Positions 1 to 11,589 are shown, numbered from the stretch's first letter. The stretch: DNA of 64,000 bases from Tubulanus polymorphus (GCF_964204645.1 NC_134031.1:5315001-5379000); one strand, 5' to 3'. The notes: generated by a model from the letters alone, not told the origin. Translations and numbers: made by a program.

Positions 1-954
1 CTGCAGAAATCAACCTGCCCCGAGAGCTGCTGCAGTTTGACTTCCAATATCAACCTACCCTGAGAGGCCAGTTTCGTTTCGATAATACAGAGTTTTCCTA
101 CATTTGCAATCTAGGCTAGGCCTCACGCATGTTACCAAAATGAGTTTAGAAAATGTGTCGAATGTTTTATATTGACGTAATGAGCAATTGCGGCATGCTC
201 TCATCTCTTCGTCACCTCCCATTAATGTGTGAGCAAGCCGATAGCCAGTTTAATTACGATGCGATAAGGACTTTGTTATTTAACACAATTGCATTCATAT
301 TTATTGATGCAAACAATGTATAGAAATACGTATGCAATATGTAACACAAGAAAGTGAAGTGCAAAGAAATTAGAAGAAACATAGCACGTTAATCGTAAAT
401 TATAGATTACAAATAAAAATAGCGCCGCTTGGAATCATATAATTTAATCTTTACAAAAACTTGTATCATCGTTATCATTAATTACCTAACATAGCAGCAA
501 AATTCTAATCCTGAGAATAATTTTCCTTCTTCATTAAGTTATAGATGAATTTTTTTATGATGTTTTGATAAGCAATGTTCCCACAGAGAAAAGTTTTTTT
601 CATTTCTTTATTTCTATGAAAAATATTCAAATTTTTTAATTTGTTTCTGAAAAAAACCAATTCTAATTCTATTTTCTTATATATTTCAACATATTTTGAT
701 TTTAGGTAACTTTTGTTTCCCTATCGTCTTGACTTTTTAGCTGTTTTAGCTTAATATGATAAAAAGCATTTGTATTTCTCAATTTATTTTTATAGAATAC
801 AGCGTAGTCTTCTATTGTATGATCGAAAACTTTAGTTTGAATCTGAATATCCCGATCACCTTGCCACCATTTCAGCTCACTCTGTTGAATGGGTTTTAAT
901 TTTCTATTGATTCAAACGACTGGCCTCTCAGGGCAGGTTCTGGAAAATCTGCAG
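1..954. mobile_element. Non-autonomous element with terminal inverted repeats
   Basis: The first 78 bases (CTGCAG, CAACCTGCCC, CTGAGAGGCCAGT) recur inverted at 918-954 (ACTGGCCTCTCAGGGCAGGT followed by CTGCAG). The left arm holds two offset partial copies of the repeat. The interior is AT-rich with no coding capacity that I can see. The left end may lie outside the window, so no target-site duplication can be judged. This looks like a MITE-like DNA element, but the family is unknown. Confidence 0.5.
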
Positions 955-1325
955 AATGACTCATATGCAAGCACCGGCGAAATAACAGTTTGTGTCATTT
1001 AGTAAGTAAATAAAGGAGGGCTCCGAGAATTTCCAAATCACGGGGGACTATACTGGGGTTAGACCATTCAACCAAAAAGATGATTGCTCCGATAATATCC
1101 AAATCATCTCATTTTATTTTTCCATCGAACACCCGGTAATTAATTTTTCCTTTCGATCACATGCATCCAGAAAACCCGTTATCGCTGCTTTGCAGCTATA
1201 TATTTTATTGTAACCTTGTACAAAGTACAGTACACAAATATCGTTCATGTAATACATAATAATACGTTATATATATACCCAGTAGTTCATAAAACCACAC
1301 TCTTCTAGGATGCATTTTATATAAT

Positions 1326-2756
1326 TTAACCACTTGGTTGTTTTTCCATCTTATCGTCACTGTTTGCGTTTTTCAGGATTTGGGACTTGGCGTATCTCAG
1401 TGTGCGGTCAGCGTAGCCTCGCTGTCGCAGGGAGGTGAACAGTGTCTTGGTGGCCGCGTGGAAGTCAGCGTCGTTATTACAGATTCTCCTGTATCGGAGA
1501 AGCATTTTATACATTTGACCCGATATGTCGATACATCATTCCATAGAAGCTTTGCCAAGAACTTAATCATTTTAATCTTGATGAATCGCAAGCTGGGTTC
1601 TACCTAATTCACCATAGACCATATAATTTGGGGTAGACCGGTTTAGATGTAGTAAATATTTACAAAAACGCAGGTGGTATTTCTCTAAAATAGCAGTTGA
1701 TTCGTAACCCCATATTTCACATGCATGATTGGTTCGACCATAGCATCAAAAAGTTCTAAACCTATGTTTGTATCAAAAGAGTACTGTTGGACCTTTTTCT
1801 AAAACAAAAAATAGAGCTTTATTTGCACTTTCCCCAATTTTCTTTCGACATTTTGCAAATGTACCAGTGTAATTAAATAATATTCCTAAGTAGACAAATT
1901 CGTCAACAACTTCTACTTCTTGTTGGTGTATAAAAAAATTGGTTTTAATCTTGATTTTCTTTTTTGGAATATTAGTATTTTAGTCTTTGCTGGGTTGATT
2001 TTCAATTTCCAAATTCAAGGTCACAATATTCAGACAAAGAATCAAGTGCTAATTGTAGGCCTTCCATCGAGTCAGATATAAAATAAGGGTATCGTCTGCA
2101 TACAAAAGCAAGAAGTCTCAACCAGAAATTTACCTCATCATTATTATCAATACATACACTTTGACAGCCTTTACCCAATAGAAAGTTTTCAAGGTCGTTT
2201 ACATATAGACTAAAAAGAAGTGGGATAGATTATCTCCCTGCTTGAGACCAATATGACTATGGAAAAAACTCGGAATTCCTTCCGTTAGTCGAAACACAAC
2301 ATTTGACGGACTTATACATATTTACTACGATATTGTAAAATTTACCTGTGATTCCGTGGCTATCTAATTTTTTCCATAGTGTTTTTCTCCAGATTTTATC
2401 AAACGCTTTTTCATAGTCAATAAATGCACAGTATAATTTGCGATTTTTACCCAAAAACAAGTCAACAACTGATTTCAGTGTAAATATATGGTCAGTAACC
2501 CCATGTTTCTTACGGAAGCCGGCTTGTATAAGATTTAACAACTGGTTGCACTCTAGAAATTCAGATAATCGACTGTTGACCAGACCAGTAAATAGTTTGC
2601 CTAGACAGCTCGTTAGTGAAATGCCCCAGTAGTTATCTGGGCAATTAGGATCCCCTTTGTTTTTAAAAAGTGGAATTATTGTTGATAGTCCCCAGTCGTG
2701 TGGGTAAATTCCTGAGTCCAAGATTCCTGAGTTCAAGGGATTTTTGGTAGACTTAT
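1326..2756 (-). pseudogene. Decayed non-LTR retrotransposon reverse transcriptase (3' part of ORF2)
   Basis: Read on the minus strand, 2736-2257 encodes a reverse-transcriptase palm and finger segment: a block resembling NYxGISL..CLGKLFT, then QAGFRKKHGVTDHIF, then the catalytic motif A region CAFIDYEKAFDKI. It continues past a frameshift at about 2257 into GLKQGD and then the catalytic motif YADDT near 2095. C-terminal remnants such as VYGELGR lie around 1600. Stops and frameshifts are scattered throughout, so the element is dead. Motif order and wording are those of CR1/L2/RTE-like non-LTR elements. Endonuclease and 5' regions are absent. The last 190 bases (1514-1326) form an open stretch rich in Arg and Tyr that may be the element tail or another fragment. 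Confidence 0.8.
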
Positions 2757-3789
2757 GATCGTTAATGAAGCGATAGAAATATAAATCATTATTCCCTCAT
2801 TGAGGTAGCCCACTGTGTGTGGTCATTCAATAGGTCATTACAATATTTGAAGCCCACTGTGTGTGGTCTAGATGCGGTGTGCCTTCGTGTGTCCTGTTGC
2901 CTGCTGTGTGCGGGCTCGAGGGGTGTGTGCCCTAGGGTCCAATTTTTATGAACCAGAGGCCATGTGCCTATCAGGTTTCCTGTTGTGTATGTGCTCAAGA
3001 TGTTCAGTTGTCAGTTGATGTACCAAATTTCTCCGACCAAATTTCTCCTTGCTTCCCAATACACAAAAGCATTACATAGATAACAGCAGGACCACTGGTA
3101 GAACATGGGTTCGAGGGACCAAATGTCTGACTGGTAAACCATATAAGAACTACGAAAAACGTGTTTCAGTAAGTAATATAGTACGAGTGGACACTCAGAT
3201 TTATTCTGTACACAATGTATAGTTCATTAGTGACAGGTACTGATATTCGCTCATTATTTGTGCTATAGGAACATAATACATGTGTTGAATGCCATGGATT
3301 ACACTGATGATGATAATACTCTTGACATCAGTCGCGACAAGGACCATTTATATAAAGTGTATTATTATACAGAGCAACTCCGAAACACACATCCGAAAAT
3401 TATTGTCAGCATGTATTGGTCCCAGAAAAAAAGAATCCTAAGGCTCCTAAGGTATGAAATGAAATTTACATTTACAAATCATTCCTCATTCCCTCGACGT
3501 TAGAAACAAACAAAGTTATCCCCAATCAGTCGCTTGTCAGGCTGGTTGGAAGATTGTTTCAATGAACCGGAACGAAAATCTCAAATTGTTGCCTTCGATT
3601 TGAACAAAAAATTCTATAGATTCGACCGCCGATCACCGCGCAACTGTACTTCGATTTCCGATTTCAAAATCAAACCCCCTGTTTCGCCCCCGGTAGATAT
3701 CATATTTGTTTTTAACTTCGTATGCAAATATATCCGACTTTGGTGTAGTGTGTACGAATAAGACATTAACCACGTGTGTTAAGGTGTTT
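2757..3789. other. Intergenic, with a short direct repeat and SINE-like fragment
   Basis: No gene is supported here. The 17-base string GCCCACTGTGTGTGGTC occurs twice, near 2808 and 2852. The stretch from about 3515 to 3720 (starting CCCAATCAGTCGCTTGTCAG) matches sequence at 18670-18700 and, inverted, at about 37200-37260, so it is part of a dispersed repeat. Open frames in this stretch are short and have no recognisable protein signature. Confidence 0.5.
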
Positions 3790-4776
3790 TTAGAATCGAG
3801 CAGAGGATTCTCCTAGCTCTAGACTTGTAGTATTGTAAGCGGTGGGCCCCCGAACTTTTCGGTTACAACAGCCGCATAAAACGACCAACTCCTCTCTGAA
3901 CTTCCGTCCGGTAAAACAGTACAGCCAGAAATTGATGGCATAATTCACGTACATCAACATGGCTAAGATAGCGAGGACCAGGGTCGAAATCTGATTAACA
4001 TCTAGTTGTAGGCCCACACTGAACGGAAATGACGTCACGAAAAAAGTGAAATTCGTCGTCACAAGCATTAAGGTGATACTGTTGGTGACCGGTTTTTTCG
4101 AAGTGTTGGTGATGGCTGATGTCTGGGTTTTTCGGCGAGACTCGGCTCGTTTTAGAAAGTAAATGATGACGGCGTTGGAGATGAGAAGTAGCGCGAATGG
4201 CGCTGCACTGGCTATTATTAAGTCTATGTGCAACCAATAGTGGTTCCAGAAATCAGAATAGACCCCCTCACGTTCGTGGCAGAGGCCGCCATGCGTGGCA
4301 GGTGTTCCAATCCGTATTCCATAAAACATATGTGAGTTGATGGCAAGTACAAGAACAATTACCACTACAGAAGCGAAGACCATTCGTTTTCGGGAACAAA
4401 TTATCTTAGCGCGCATCTGAGCGACGACCGATACGCATCTTTCGATCGTGATCAAAACCAACATCCAAGGCGAAGCGTGCACGAAAAAATGAGTAAGATC
4501 TACGTGCGCCACGCACACTAACGAGTTCTCGTCGCGAAAATCGTATTCCAAACGATAATAGAAGATCCATCGCCTCACCAGACTGGTAGCCAAAAATCCT
4601 GAGTCTGAAACTGATAAACAAATGAACAACCAAGCGTAGCTTTTAATACGAAGCCGTTTACCGCTGAATGTTATGATTATCAACGTATTTCCAACTAGAC
4701 CGAATAATAGCACAAACGGCGCCCCATAAACTACGATCTTCCTACCAATCTCATCAGCTGCAGTTAATTCGGCCAT
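3790..4776 (-). CDS. Class A (rhodopsin-like) G-protein-coupled receptor, intronless
   Basis: Single-exon gene of 328 residues with an ATG start, predicted to span the plasma membrane seven times. TM1 (about 15-38) has the GNTLII signature; TM2 (45-66) has LSVSD; TM3 (about 90-115) ends in LITIERCVSV, so the DRY box is ERC. Cysteines before TM3 (LVCVAH) and in loop 2 (GGLCHEREGVY) can form the usual disulphide. TM5 holds PFALLLISNAVII, TM6 has TSFPFSV, and TM7 reads NYAINFWLYCFTGRKFREEL, with NFWLY in place of NPxxY and a helix 8 after it. Cysteines in the tail (LCGCC) could be palmitoylated. The pattern resembles invertebrate peptide or orphan receptors; the ligand cannot be assigned. It is the tandem paralogue of the gene at 5176-6147. 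Confidence 0.9.
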   Translation of the reverse strand: MAELTAADEIGRKIVVYGAPFVLLFGLVGNTLIIITFSGKRLRIKSYAWLFICLSVSDSGFLATSLVRRWIFYYRLEYDFRDENSLVCVAHVDLTHFFVHASPWMLVLITIERCVSVVAQMRAKIICSRKRMVFASVVVIVLVLAINSHMFYGIRIGTPATHGGLCHEREGVYSDFWNHYWLHIDLIIASAAPFALLLISNAVIIYFLKRAESRRKTQTSAITNTSKKPVTNSITLMLVTTNFTFFVTSFPFSVGLQLDVNQISTLVLAILAMLMYVNYAINFWLYCFTGRKFREELVVLCGCCNRKVRGPTAYNTTSLELGESSARF

Positions 4777-5175
4777 TTTCCTTCAAGCGGTTGGTATTCG
4801 TAGACGTTCAATGGATCGAATACGACACTTTATTTACTTTTGAAGGTCCTGCTTGTTCTGCAGTCATATATCCGTCTGTCGATTTGCTGCAATCCCGTAA
4901 AAACCACTGAAATAATGTTACCTAATTATTGCCTTTCGATGACAATTATTACCAGTTTACCATTTGACACTGAATTTTATCGGTTTTTTGTTATGATTTA
5001 TGATCATTATCAAATGCAACATGAATAAATGATTGATCTTAAAATTGTTTTCACCGAATATATTTGTTCAAGCGCCGGTATATACATGCGATGAGATAAA
5101 ATTAATTCCAAAAATCACTTTCATTCTCCGAGACCAATCTCCAAAGCACCCAGAATTAAGACGTAGTGATGTCTT
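4777..5175. other. Spacer between tandem receptor genes
   Basis: About 400 bases between the two minus-strand receptor genes. It should contain the promoter of the downstream copy (3790-4776) and the 3' end of the upstream copy. I see no convincing TATA box and no additional gene. Confidence 0.4.
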
Positions 5176-6147
5176 TTAAAATCGCACTGAGGATTCTCCT
5201 TGTTCCAGGCGTCTTGTAGTATTGTCAGCGGTTGGCACCCGACCTTTTCGACGGCAAAAGCCGCATAAAACGATCAACTCTTCTCTGAACTTCCGTCCGG
5301 TAAAACAGTACAGCCAGAAATTTATGGCATAGTTTACGTAAAGTAACATGGCGAAAATAGCGTGGACCAGAATAGGAACATACTCGTCATCTAGTTGTAG
5401 GCACACGTTGAACGGAAATGACGTCACGAGAAAAATGAAATTTGTTGCGACGAGCATTAAGGTGATGCTGTTGGTGACCGGTTTTTTCGAGGTGTTGGTG
5501 ACGGCTGATGTCTGGGTTTTTCGGCGAGACTCGGCTCGTTTTAGAAAGTAAATAATGACGGCGTTGGAGATGAGAAGTACCGCGAATGGCGCTGCACTGG
5601 CTATTACTAGATCTATGTTCAACCAATACCGGAACCAGAAAACTGCATAGACTCCTTCACGTTCGTGGCAGTAGCCGCTTTGAATGCGTTTCCCATAAAA
5701 CATATGTGAGTTGATGGCAAATACTAGAAACATAACCACTAAAGAAGCGTAGACCATTCGTTTTCGGGAACAGATTATTTTAGCGCGCATCGGAGCGACT
5801 ACCGATACGCATCTTTCGATCGTGATCAAAACCAACATCCAAGGCGAAGCGTGCACGAAGTAATGAGTAAGGAATGTGTGCGCCACGCACACTATCGAGT
5901 TCTCGTCGCGAAAATCGTATCGCAAATGGTAATAGAAGATGGTCCATCGCCTCACCAGACCGGTAGCCAGAAATCCCGAGTCAGAAACTGATAAACAAAT
6001 GAACAACCAAGCGTAGCTTTTGTAACGAAGTCGTTTACTGCTGAATGTTACGATTATCAACGTATTTCCAACTATACCGAATAATAACACAAACGGCGCT
6101 CCATAAATTACAATCATCACCCCAATTTCATCGGTTGAGATTATCAT
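5176..6147 (-). CDS. Class A (rhodopsin-like) G-protein-coupled receptor, tandem paralogue
   Basis: Single-exon gene of 323 residues with an ATG start, clearly duplicated from or with its neighbour at 3790-4776. Shared blocks include GAPFVLLFG and GNTLII in TM1, SYAWLFICLSVSDSGFLAT in TM2, LITIERCVSVVA at the end of TM3 (ERC for DRY), CHEREGVY in loop 2, RRKTQTSA.TNTSKKPVTN in loop 3 and NYAINFWLYCFTGRKFREEL in TM7. Loop 2 is shorter (residues GTPATHGG of the other copy are missing) and loop 3 of the extracellular side differs (LDDEYVPILVHA). It is a membrane receptor expected to couple to G proteins; the ligand is unknown. Similarity also extends to the DNA level across the whole reading frame, suggesting a fairly recent duplication or conversion. 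Confidence 0.9.
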   Translation of the reverse strand: MIISTDEIGVMIVIYGAPFVLLFGIVGNTLIIVTFSSKRLRYKSYAWLFICLSVSDSGFLATGLVRRWTIFYYHLRYDFRDENSIVCVAHTFLTHYFVHASPWMLVLITIERCVSVVAPMRAKIICSRKRMVYASLVVMFLVFAINSHMFYGKRIQSGYCHEREGVYAVFWFRYWLNIDLVIASAAPFAVLLISNAVIIYFLKRAESRRKTQTSAVTNTSKKPVTNSITLMLVATNFIFLVTSFPFNVCLQLDDEYVPILVHAIFAMLLYVNYAINFWLYCFTGRKFREELIVLCGFCRRKGRVPTADNTTRRLEQGESSVRF

Positions 6148-6940
6148 TTCGAGACGTACTTATTACCCGGAGAAAATCTGACTGTTAAGACGTTAAATTC
6201 AATGAATGTTTAGTCCATTATGTCGATGGATATTTCGATGGCACTCACCATGTTTCAAACTCCGCACTGGTTTTTCGATTCTTTCGATTAGAGCGATTCT
6301 TGTTCCAAAGTCGCACTCGTTTCAGTTGTGGCTCATCGAAACATGTGAAAACTTAACGCCGAATATCCCGATCAAAAGCTTCAAATGCGTTTTCACCTGA
6401 TAGATGAAGTAATTACTCTCCTATTAATTGGTGACGCATTTTGAGGAAATTCTATTATTCGTTCTATTGATTCATCGTCAAATCGCGTTCATCCCCCGAA
6501 CAAACACGCGAATTCTAAATACACAAATATTTGATTTGTGATGAAAAATTGCGTTCATAAATAACTAAATCACTGATTCGTTCATCCCCGTTGACGAATC
6601 TCCGAAACGAAGATAAACAAAACATGAAAGGTTATTTAATTTGATAATGTGATTTAACGTCTACCTAGTAACCTGTTATTGTAGTAGATAACAATCATGA
6701 CAAAAGAACAAAAAGCGAGAAAAAAAGAGAGAGAAAATGTTATGCAAATTAGAGTAACAATATATAGCGGTGCATATATGGTTTTCGAGAGTTTGGACTG
6801 AAAAAAATATGATGTAAAGGTATCGTAAACATTGACTAGATTGAACAATTAGTTAAAGCTATTCTTACTAATTACCACAGTACAATTATTGTTTATATAT
6901 CTCATATTTTTTCGTGTGGGCATTTTCGATGAGCAGCACA
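6148..6940. other. Intergenic between receptor genes
   Basis: AT-rich sequence with no supported gene. Short open frames here are low-complexity or unlike known proteins. It should include the promoter of the 5176-6147 receptor. Confidence 0.4.
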
Positions 6941-7179
6941 CAATATATTCAGTTCCATGCGAAATTTTCGTCCCGTAAAACAATATAGCCACAGAAATGT
7001 ACGGCATAATTTTTAACGGCTAACAAAGTCAAAAACGAGTCCGTAAAAAGCAGATAGATAACCGACGGAAATGACGTCACAATAAAGACGAAATTAATCG
7101 TCAGCAACATTAGCGTAATGCAGGTCAGTTGCTGCTTCCGGTTATCAGTCACGCTCGCGGCCATCTTAGATTGCAACAA
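6941..7179 (-). pseudogene. Truncated GPCR pseudogene (TM6-TM7 remnant)
   Basis: The minus strand encodes a fragment that aligns with the end of the two receptors just downstream: a linker with QSKMAASVTDNRKQ, then TCITLMLLTINFVFIVTSFP (TM6, compare SITLMLVTTNFTFFVTSFP) and NYAVHFCGY (TM7, compare NYAINFWLY). A frameshift falls inside TM7; the following frame continues with a FYGTKIS-like match to FTGRKFREEL. TM1 to TM5 are absent upstream and the reading frame dies within 80 codons. It is best read as a decayed third member of the tandem array. Confidence 0.8.
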
Positions 7180-7886
7180 CGCACTAATTCATTCATTCAT
7201 TCAGTAATTCCAGTGTCACGTACTTTTTCCCAAGCATCCACAGGGGCGGATCGGCGCGCACCCCCTATTTTTGCCGTGTAAAGAAATTTTTCAAGCCTCT
7301 GTATACAAAGAACTAGTTTGCTGGATGGAAGCCGCAAATCTCAATTACGTTACGGAGGATTGGCCGAATGTTCTTCACCGAACGAATTAATTTGATTCTG
7401 TCATATTGCTAAAGCTTGCTCGGAATGCACCGCATTGCGTCTATTTTTCTGTTGGAATTTTTCCACGCATGGAATAAACTAAAAAATGCATCCCTTCCAG
7501 AGATGACAACCTTGAACTTGTATACGTACGTATTTTAGTTGTTCATAAAAATCAATTCGCCGCAAAAAGTTATTTCAACCAAAATCGCTTCAGCTATGGA
7601 TATACGTATATTCTGCCCTGTTATTTGAAGCGTGTTTCGTCCTCCCTGCAATTAGAGTAACATCTATACGGAACAAAATAGGCAGCGTACATTGAAATTG
7701 TATATAGATACAAGAGCATGCGTTAGATACAAGAATGGAATGCATTCTCTGTAATTATACACGGAGCGCGCCAGAGAGACCTGCGCGGAGAACCTGCGCT
7801 GATCTGAACCGCCTGAATCGGTTCTTACGGAGAAAACTTCGAATATAGATTACGATCCGTTTTCAACGTAATATCTTAATCCTAAT
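7180..7886. other. Intergenic and promoter DNA of divergent receptors
   Basis: Separates the minus-strand receptor cluster from the plus-strand receptor starting at 7887. No repeat or gene was recognised; a TA-rich stretch occurs near 7690-7720. Confidence 0.35.
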
Positions 7887-9113
7887 ATGAGAAATCTTAC
7901 TTCTAGACCGCCGGGGCTGTTCGTGCCGCCACCGCCGTTTATTAGAGCTTTCGCACAATTCATTCGTAATTACAAGGTTTATAAACGCATCGAATTCGCC
8001 AAAGAATTGTACATATATCCACTGGGAAGCGTGTTTAACTTTCTTACTCTTATTTTACTGATAAAATGTCGCAGATATCAGTCAGTACGTTACACGTTCC
8101 CTTATCTAATATCTCTCGCACTTTCAGATCAGCTTGTCGTGCTGTTGAAATTAAGACGATTCGCCAACACAATGGTTACTTTCATCATCTACGAATTAGG
8201 ATATTACCCAAAATGCAGAAGTTGGATCGCGTTCGAATGTGAAATGGGCAAAGTAACATGTCCGTCAGTTTACTATTATTGGTACTGTTTCTATAGTTCA
8301 ATAGAACGAACGATTCCGATGTGTTTAATCGAGACTTCACTCTACAACCAATCTATTGCTGTTTCTAACTACATTGTTGTCATAATCTCTATCGAACGAT
8401 TTGTCTCCGTTCGTTTTCCCTTTTTTCACATGAAACATTTCGCCGTAACTCGGCGTAGATATGCCATACCCGTTGTCGTTATTTGGTCGCTTTTGTTCAA
8501 CTGCGATTTGTCCATAATCACTAGAATCAGTGTGCAAACACGTGGTTTCACCAACCAAACTTACCCGTTCTATTACTGCAGTAAAAGTGGCGATGACTCA
8601 GTTATTCAGACGTACAGATCTGTCGCGGTGTTCGTTCGGGATATAGTCCCAGCTTTGATTGTAGTTTTAACATCAGTGGCAACTGCTAGAATTCGCCGAG
8701 GGAGTAGAACACGTATTGATGTCTCGTTTAACACTAGCCGTCATACGATTGAAGCCAGTAAAACCTTACTTGTAATAGTTTTTGTCTATCTGGTACTCGT
8801 AATACCGTACGCTTTCTGCGACTGTTGGAATAAGTTGGGAAGTTTGATTTTATTGTTGGCGTTTAAAGTGAATGGCTTCAGAATCAGTGTTAATAGAACC
8901 CCGATCGTTCACTTCTTTACACGTATGTTGTGGCCACTTCTCTCCCGCATATTGACGATTCCTCGGCAGTTTGTATTCTGCATAAATTTTTTCGTATATG
9001 TCACGACGCTGAGAGTTTTCCGACAGAGACTTGTCAGGGGTTTTCGTTGTGAACAAACGCCAAAAGTCCAAATCAATAAAATGTCGCAACAAATCCTGCA
9101 CAAAATAATCTAG
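7887..9113 (+). CDS. Divergent class A G-protein-coupled receptor, intronless
   Basis: Single-exon gene of 408 residues with an ATG start and an N-linked site (NLT) at residues 3-5. TM1 is about 43-65 (GSVFNFLTLILLI), and TM2 about 72-92 contains ISLALSDQLVVLL. TM3 ends IVVIISIERFVSVRFPF, so the DRY box is ERF. TM4 is AIPVVVIWSLLF, TM5 DIVPALIVVLTSV with the helix proline, TM6 TLLVIVFVYLVLVIPYAFCD, and TM7 FVFCINFFVYVTTLRVFRQR with NFFVY for NPxxY. Two loops are unusually long: TM2-TM3 (about 60 residues with five cysteines) and TM6-TM7 (about 45 residues). It is not a close paralogue of the receptors at 3.8-6.1 kb and lies divergently from them. It is probably an orphan or peptide receptor. 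Confidence 0.85.
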   Translation: MRNLTSRPPGLFVPPPPFIRAFAQFIRNYKVYKRIEFAKELYIYPLGSVFNFLTLILLIKCRRYQSVRYTFPYLISLALSDQLVVLLKLRRFANTMVTFIIYELGYYPKCRSWIAFECEMGKVTCPSVYYYWYCFYSSIERTIPMCLIETSLYNQSIAVSNYIVVIISIERFVSVRFPFFHMKHFAVTRRRYAIPVVVIWSLLFNCDLSIITRISVQTRGFTNQTYPFYYCSKSGDDSVIQTYRSVAVFVRDIVPALIVVLTSVATARIRRGSRTRIDVSFNTSRHTIEASKTLLVIVFVYLVLVIPYAFCDCWNKLGSLILLLAFKVNGFRISVNRTPIVHFFTRMLWPLLSRILTIPRQFVFCINFFVYVTTLRVFRQRLVRGFRCEQTPKVQINKMSQQILHKII

Positions 9114-11229
9114 CACCACAATATCAAGCATGTCGTCGATCCACCGAATGTTGATTTTGCAGAAAATGATACATGAAGCAAACATTGATTACCGTTCCAC
9201 CCAATATTCGGGTGGCTCGTTCGGCATTGGGATCAATATGATTCGTCGAAGGTACAGCTGGCATGTCCAGGATTTAAAAAAAAAACATATTTCATGGAAG
9301 CGGATGCATGCGAACTTTGAGATCAATCACCTGATTCATTTTCTTTCTGCTCACATCGGAACAGTTACGGACAGGTTCTTCATCAATTGCTCCCAGAAAT
9401 ATTGAATAAAAATCGGGAGGCTTTTTCGAACGAAACTCACGAAAAAAAGGATGATTGCATTATCTCTTACATATACGGAGTTAAAAAACTTTTCTGGCTG
9501 TGCGAGATGCATCGTATCAACAATAGGATTGACCGGTCGACTGATGTCGCCGTAGGTGCGGCGCTCGTCAGACCTATTTTCCAAAAAAAAAATCAAAATA
9601 AAAATTTTCTAAAAATGCCAAAAAGCAATAAAATTGCTATATGGAAGGGGTCTGGCATAAAATCGTCAGATGTTCTCCGGAGGATCGTAATGAACGGCTT
9701 GGTGTGTAGTTAGATTAGGTCTTATAGACCTCAACTCGGCAGTGGTTGAAAAGGGACAGATGGCAAGATTTGTCCATGGACTCTAGAATCCACGATTTGA
9801 ACGAGGAGTGGAAAAACGTAACAGCCAACAAACGATATCAGAAAAGCGAACGATTTTGAATTCGAGAGACGCATTGGCACATTTATTTTCTCTATGAAAT
9901 TAGCTGACAATTTAACAAACAGTATTTCGATGAAGCAGGCAAAATAACTGGAAGATTCGTGAAATCAGGCACTAATTCCAATGAAAACTCATAGCAACTA
10001 ATAGCACCTTTAAACGTGTGCCAGGCATACATATATATTTATAGAATAATAATATTACGTGTTGTACTTATAGAGGCATGAACATTATGAAATTAGTAAA
10101 AATAGTTAACCAATCATAATATTGATAAATACCTAGATTTCATGCTTAAAACTAATAATAATTTCTGATCAGATATGGAGAAACAAATAACTTAATTAAG
10201 TACTAATCATTATTCGTATTGCATTCAAATTCGTATCGATATCGATTACTATATGTTACGTGGAAATGAAAAAAGCGGCGCATTTTTTCGCTGTTGTTCA
10301 ATTCGGAAAAATACTTCTAATGCCGATTTCGAGATGTCCGTTCAGACGTGATTCATTGCCTTCACCAAATTTTCATTCGAATGAAAGAAAAACTACACTG
10401 CAGCAGCGAGCAGATTTTTCGATGCCCCAAAAAACCTAATCCAAACAACATCGATCCCCCGGGGTTCCTGAAAGTCGAAACATTTCTGAACCACAACGTT
10501 GACTTTTTCTAAGACCAAAAATTGGCAATGAACAAATAGAAGAAATTAGGCGACGTTGTCCAAAATCATCGGCACGTTTCCACTATCGTCGATAGGTACC
10601 TCGCGAATATCGATAAACCCAAGGATTGAATGTTGTTGAATTTTTCATCAAATGCCTCTCACTGTGTAAGGTAAAGGACCCCGTTCCTGTTTGCAGTTCG
10701 AGTCTACAAGTTCTACTTATAAAATAAAAGATTCGCAGATCGTTCCGCGTGAAGATGATACAATTTTCACAGATAGACATTTCTTTAGAATATTCACCAC
10801 GGAATTATCGTATTACATTTCACATTTTACGTAGAAAAAGCTTTAATGTCGTTTGCATTTTCTCAAACTGTTATCACAGTACGCACTATATATTTTCGTG
10901 CTCAAAAGCAATACGCAACACTAGGGACACGTAGACAGCTTGCTTTGCTTCTAATTGCATGAAATAATGGTTTTCCAAAGGGATTCATTTTTTCAAATGT
11001 TAACACAAGTATCACGTGTTTTTCATTCAGTCAACGATATTACATATAAGTGCCCATCCTGCATTCTTGCACAGATTTTGAACATGGTGTTGATGAAACT
11101 ACCGGGATATAAAACCCTGCTTCAGCAGACCGGAAGATGATGTTTTTTATAAATAAGTTTTAATTTAAACCCAAGTGACATTGAATCGAGTAAACCACTG
11201 GCTTCAAGTTAATATCAGTCCGCGCTATA
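9114..11229. other. Intergenic, no gene recognised
   Basis: About 2.1 kb after the plus-strand receptor, probably starting with its 3' UTR. Short open frames show no domain, and codon use is not like the coding exons elsewhere in the window. I see nothing else that can be supported. Confidence 0.4.
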
Positions 11230-11589
11230 AAGCCTAGCGCACATCGACACTGCGATTGGAGACAACTAGTTGCAAGGCAGTTTTCGGCGCATGAGAGGAA
11301 CTGGCTTGATACGATCAGTTGCTTGAATGTGTCGATGTGAGCGAGCTTACGATTGGTAAGCGTCGATCTATCTCCAGTTCCAGCCAGTTGCCCATGTTCT
11401 ACTTTTGAGCAACTGGTTGTACTCAATCGCAGTCATATCCGTCGATGTGCGCGCTCTGGATTTCGACGATCGACACGCGCCATGCAGTTGCTGCAACTGA
11501 CCGGTTGTAACTAGATTTCGATGTGCGCGGGGTAATCGTTCGGTAGCAACTAGTTGTCTCCAATCGCAGTGTCGATGTGCGCTAGGCTT
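11230..11589. mobile_element. MITE with perfect 44-bp terminal inverted repeats
   Basis: Bases 11230-11273 (AAGCCTAGCGCACATCGACA and so on to ACTAGTTGC) are repeated exactly, inverted, at 11546-11589. The 360-bp element has no coding capacity, and its interior carries several degenerate copies of the arm words TCGATGTGCGC and CAACTGGTTG in both directions. Flanking bases suggest a short TA-rich target duplication, which is not certain. Perfect arms imply recent movement or recent fold-back conversion. Confidence 0.85.

Noticed and set aside
2789-2998. Minus-strand open frame of 69 codons rich in His and Thr
   Set aside because: Arises from repeated TGTGTG-type words; no similarity to a known protein and no codon bias.
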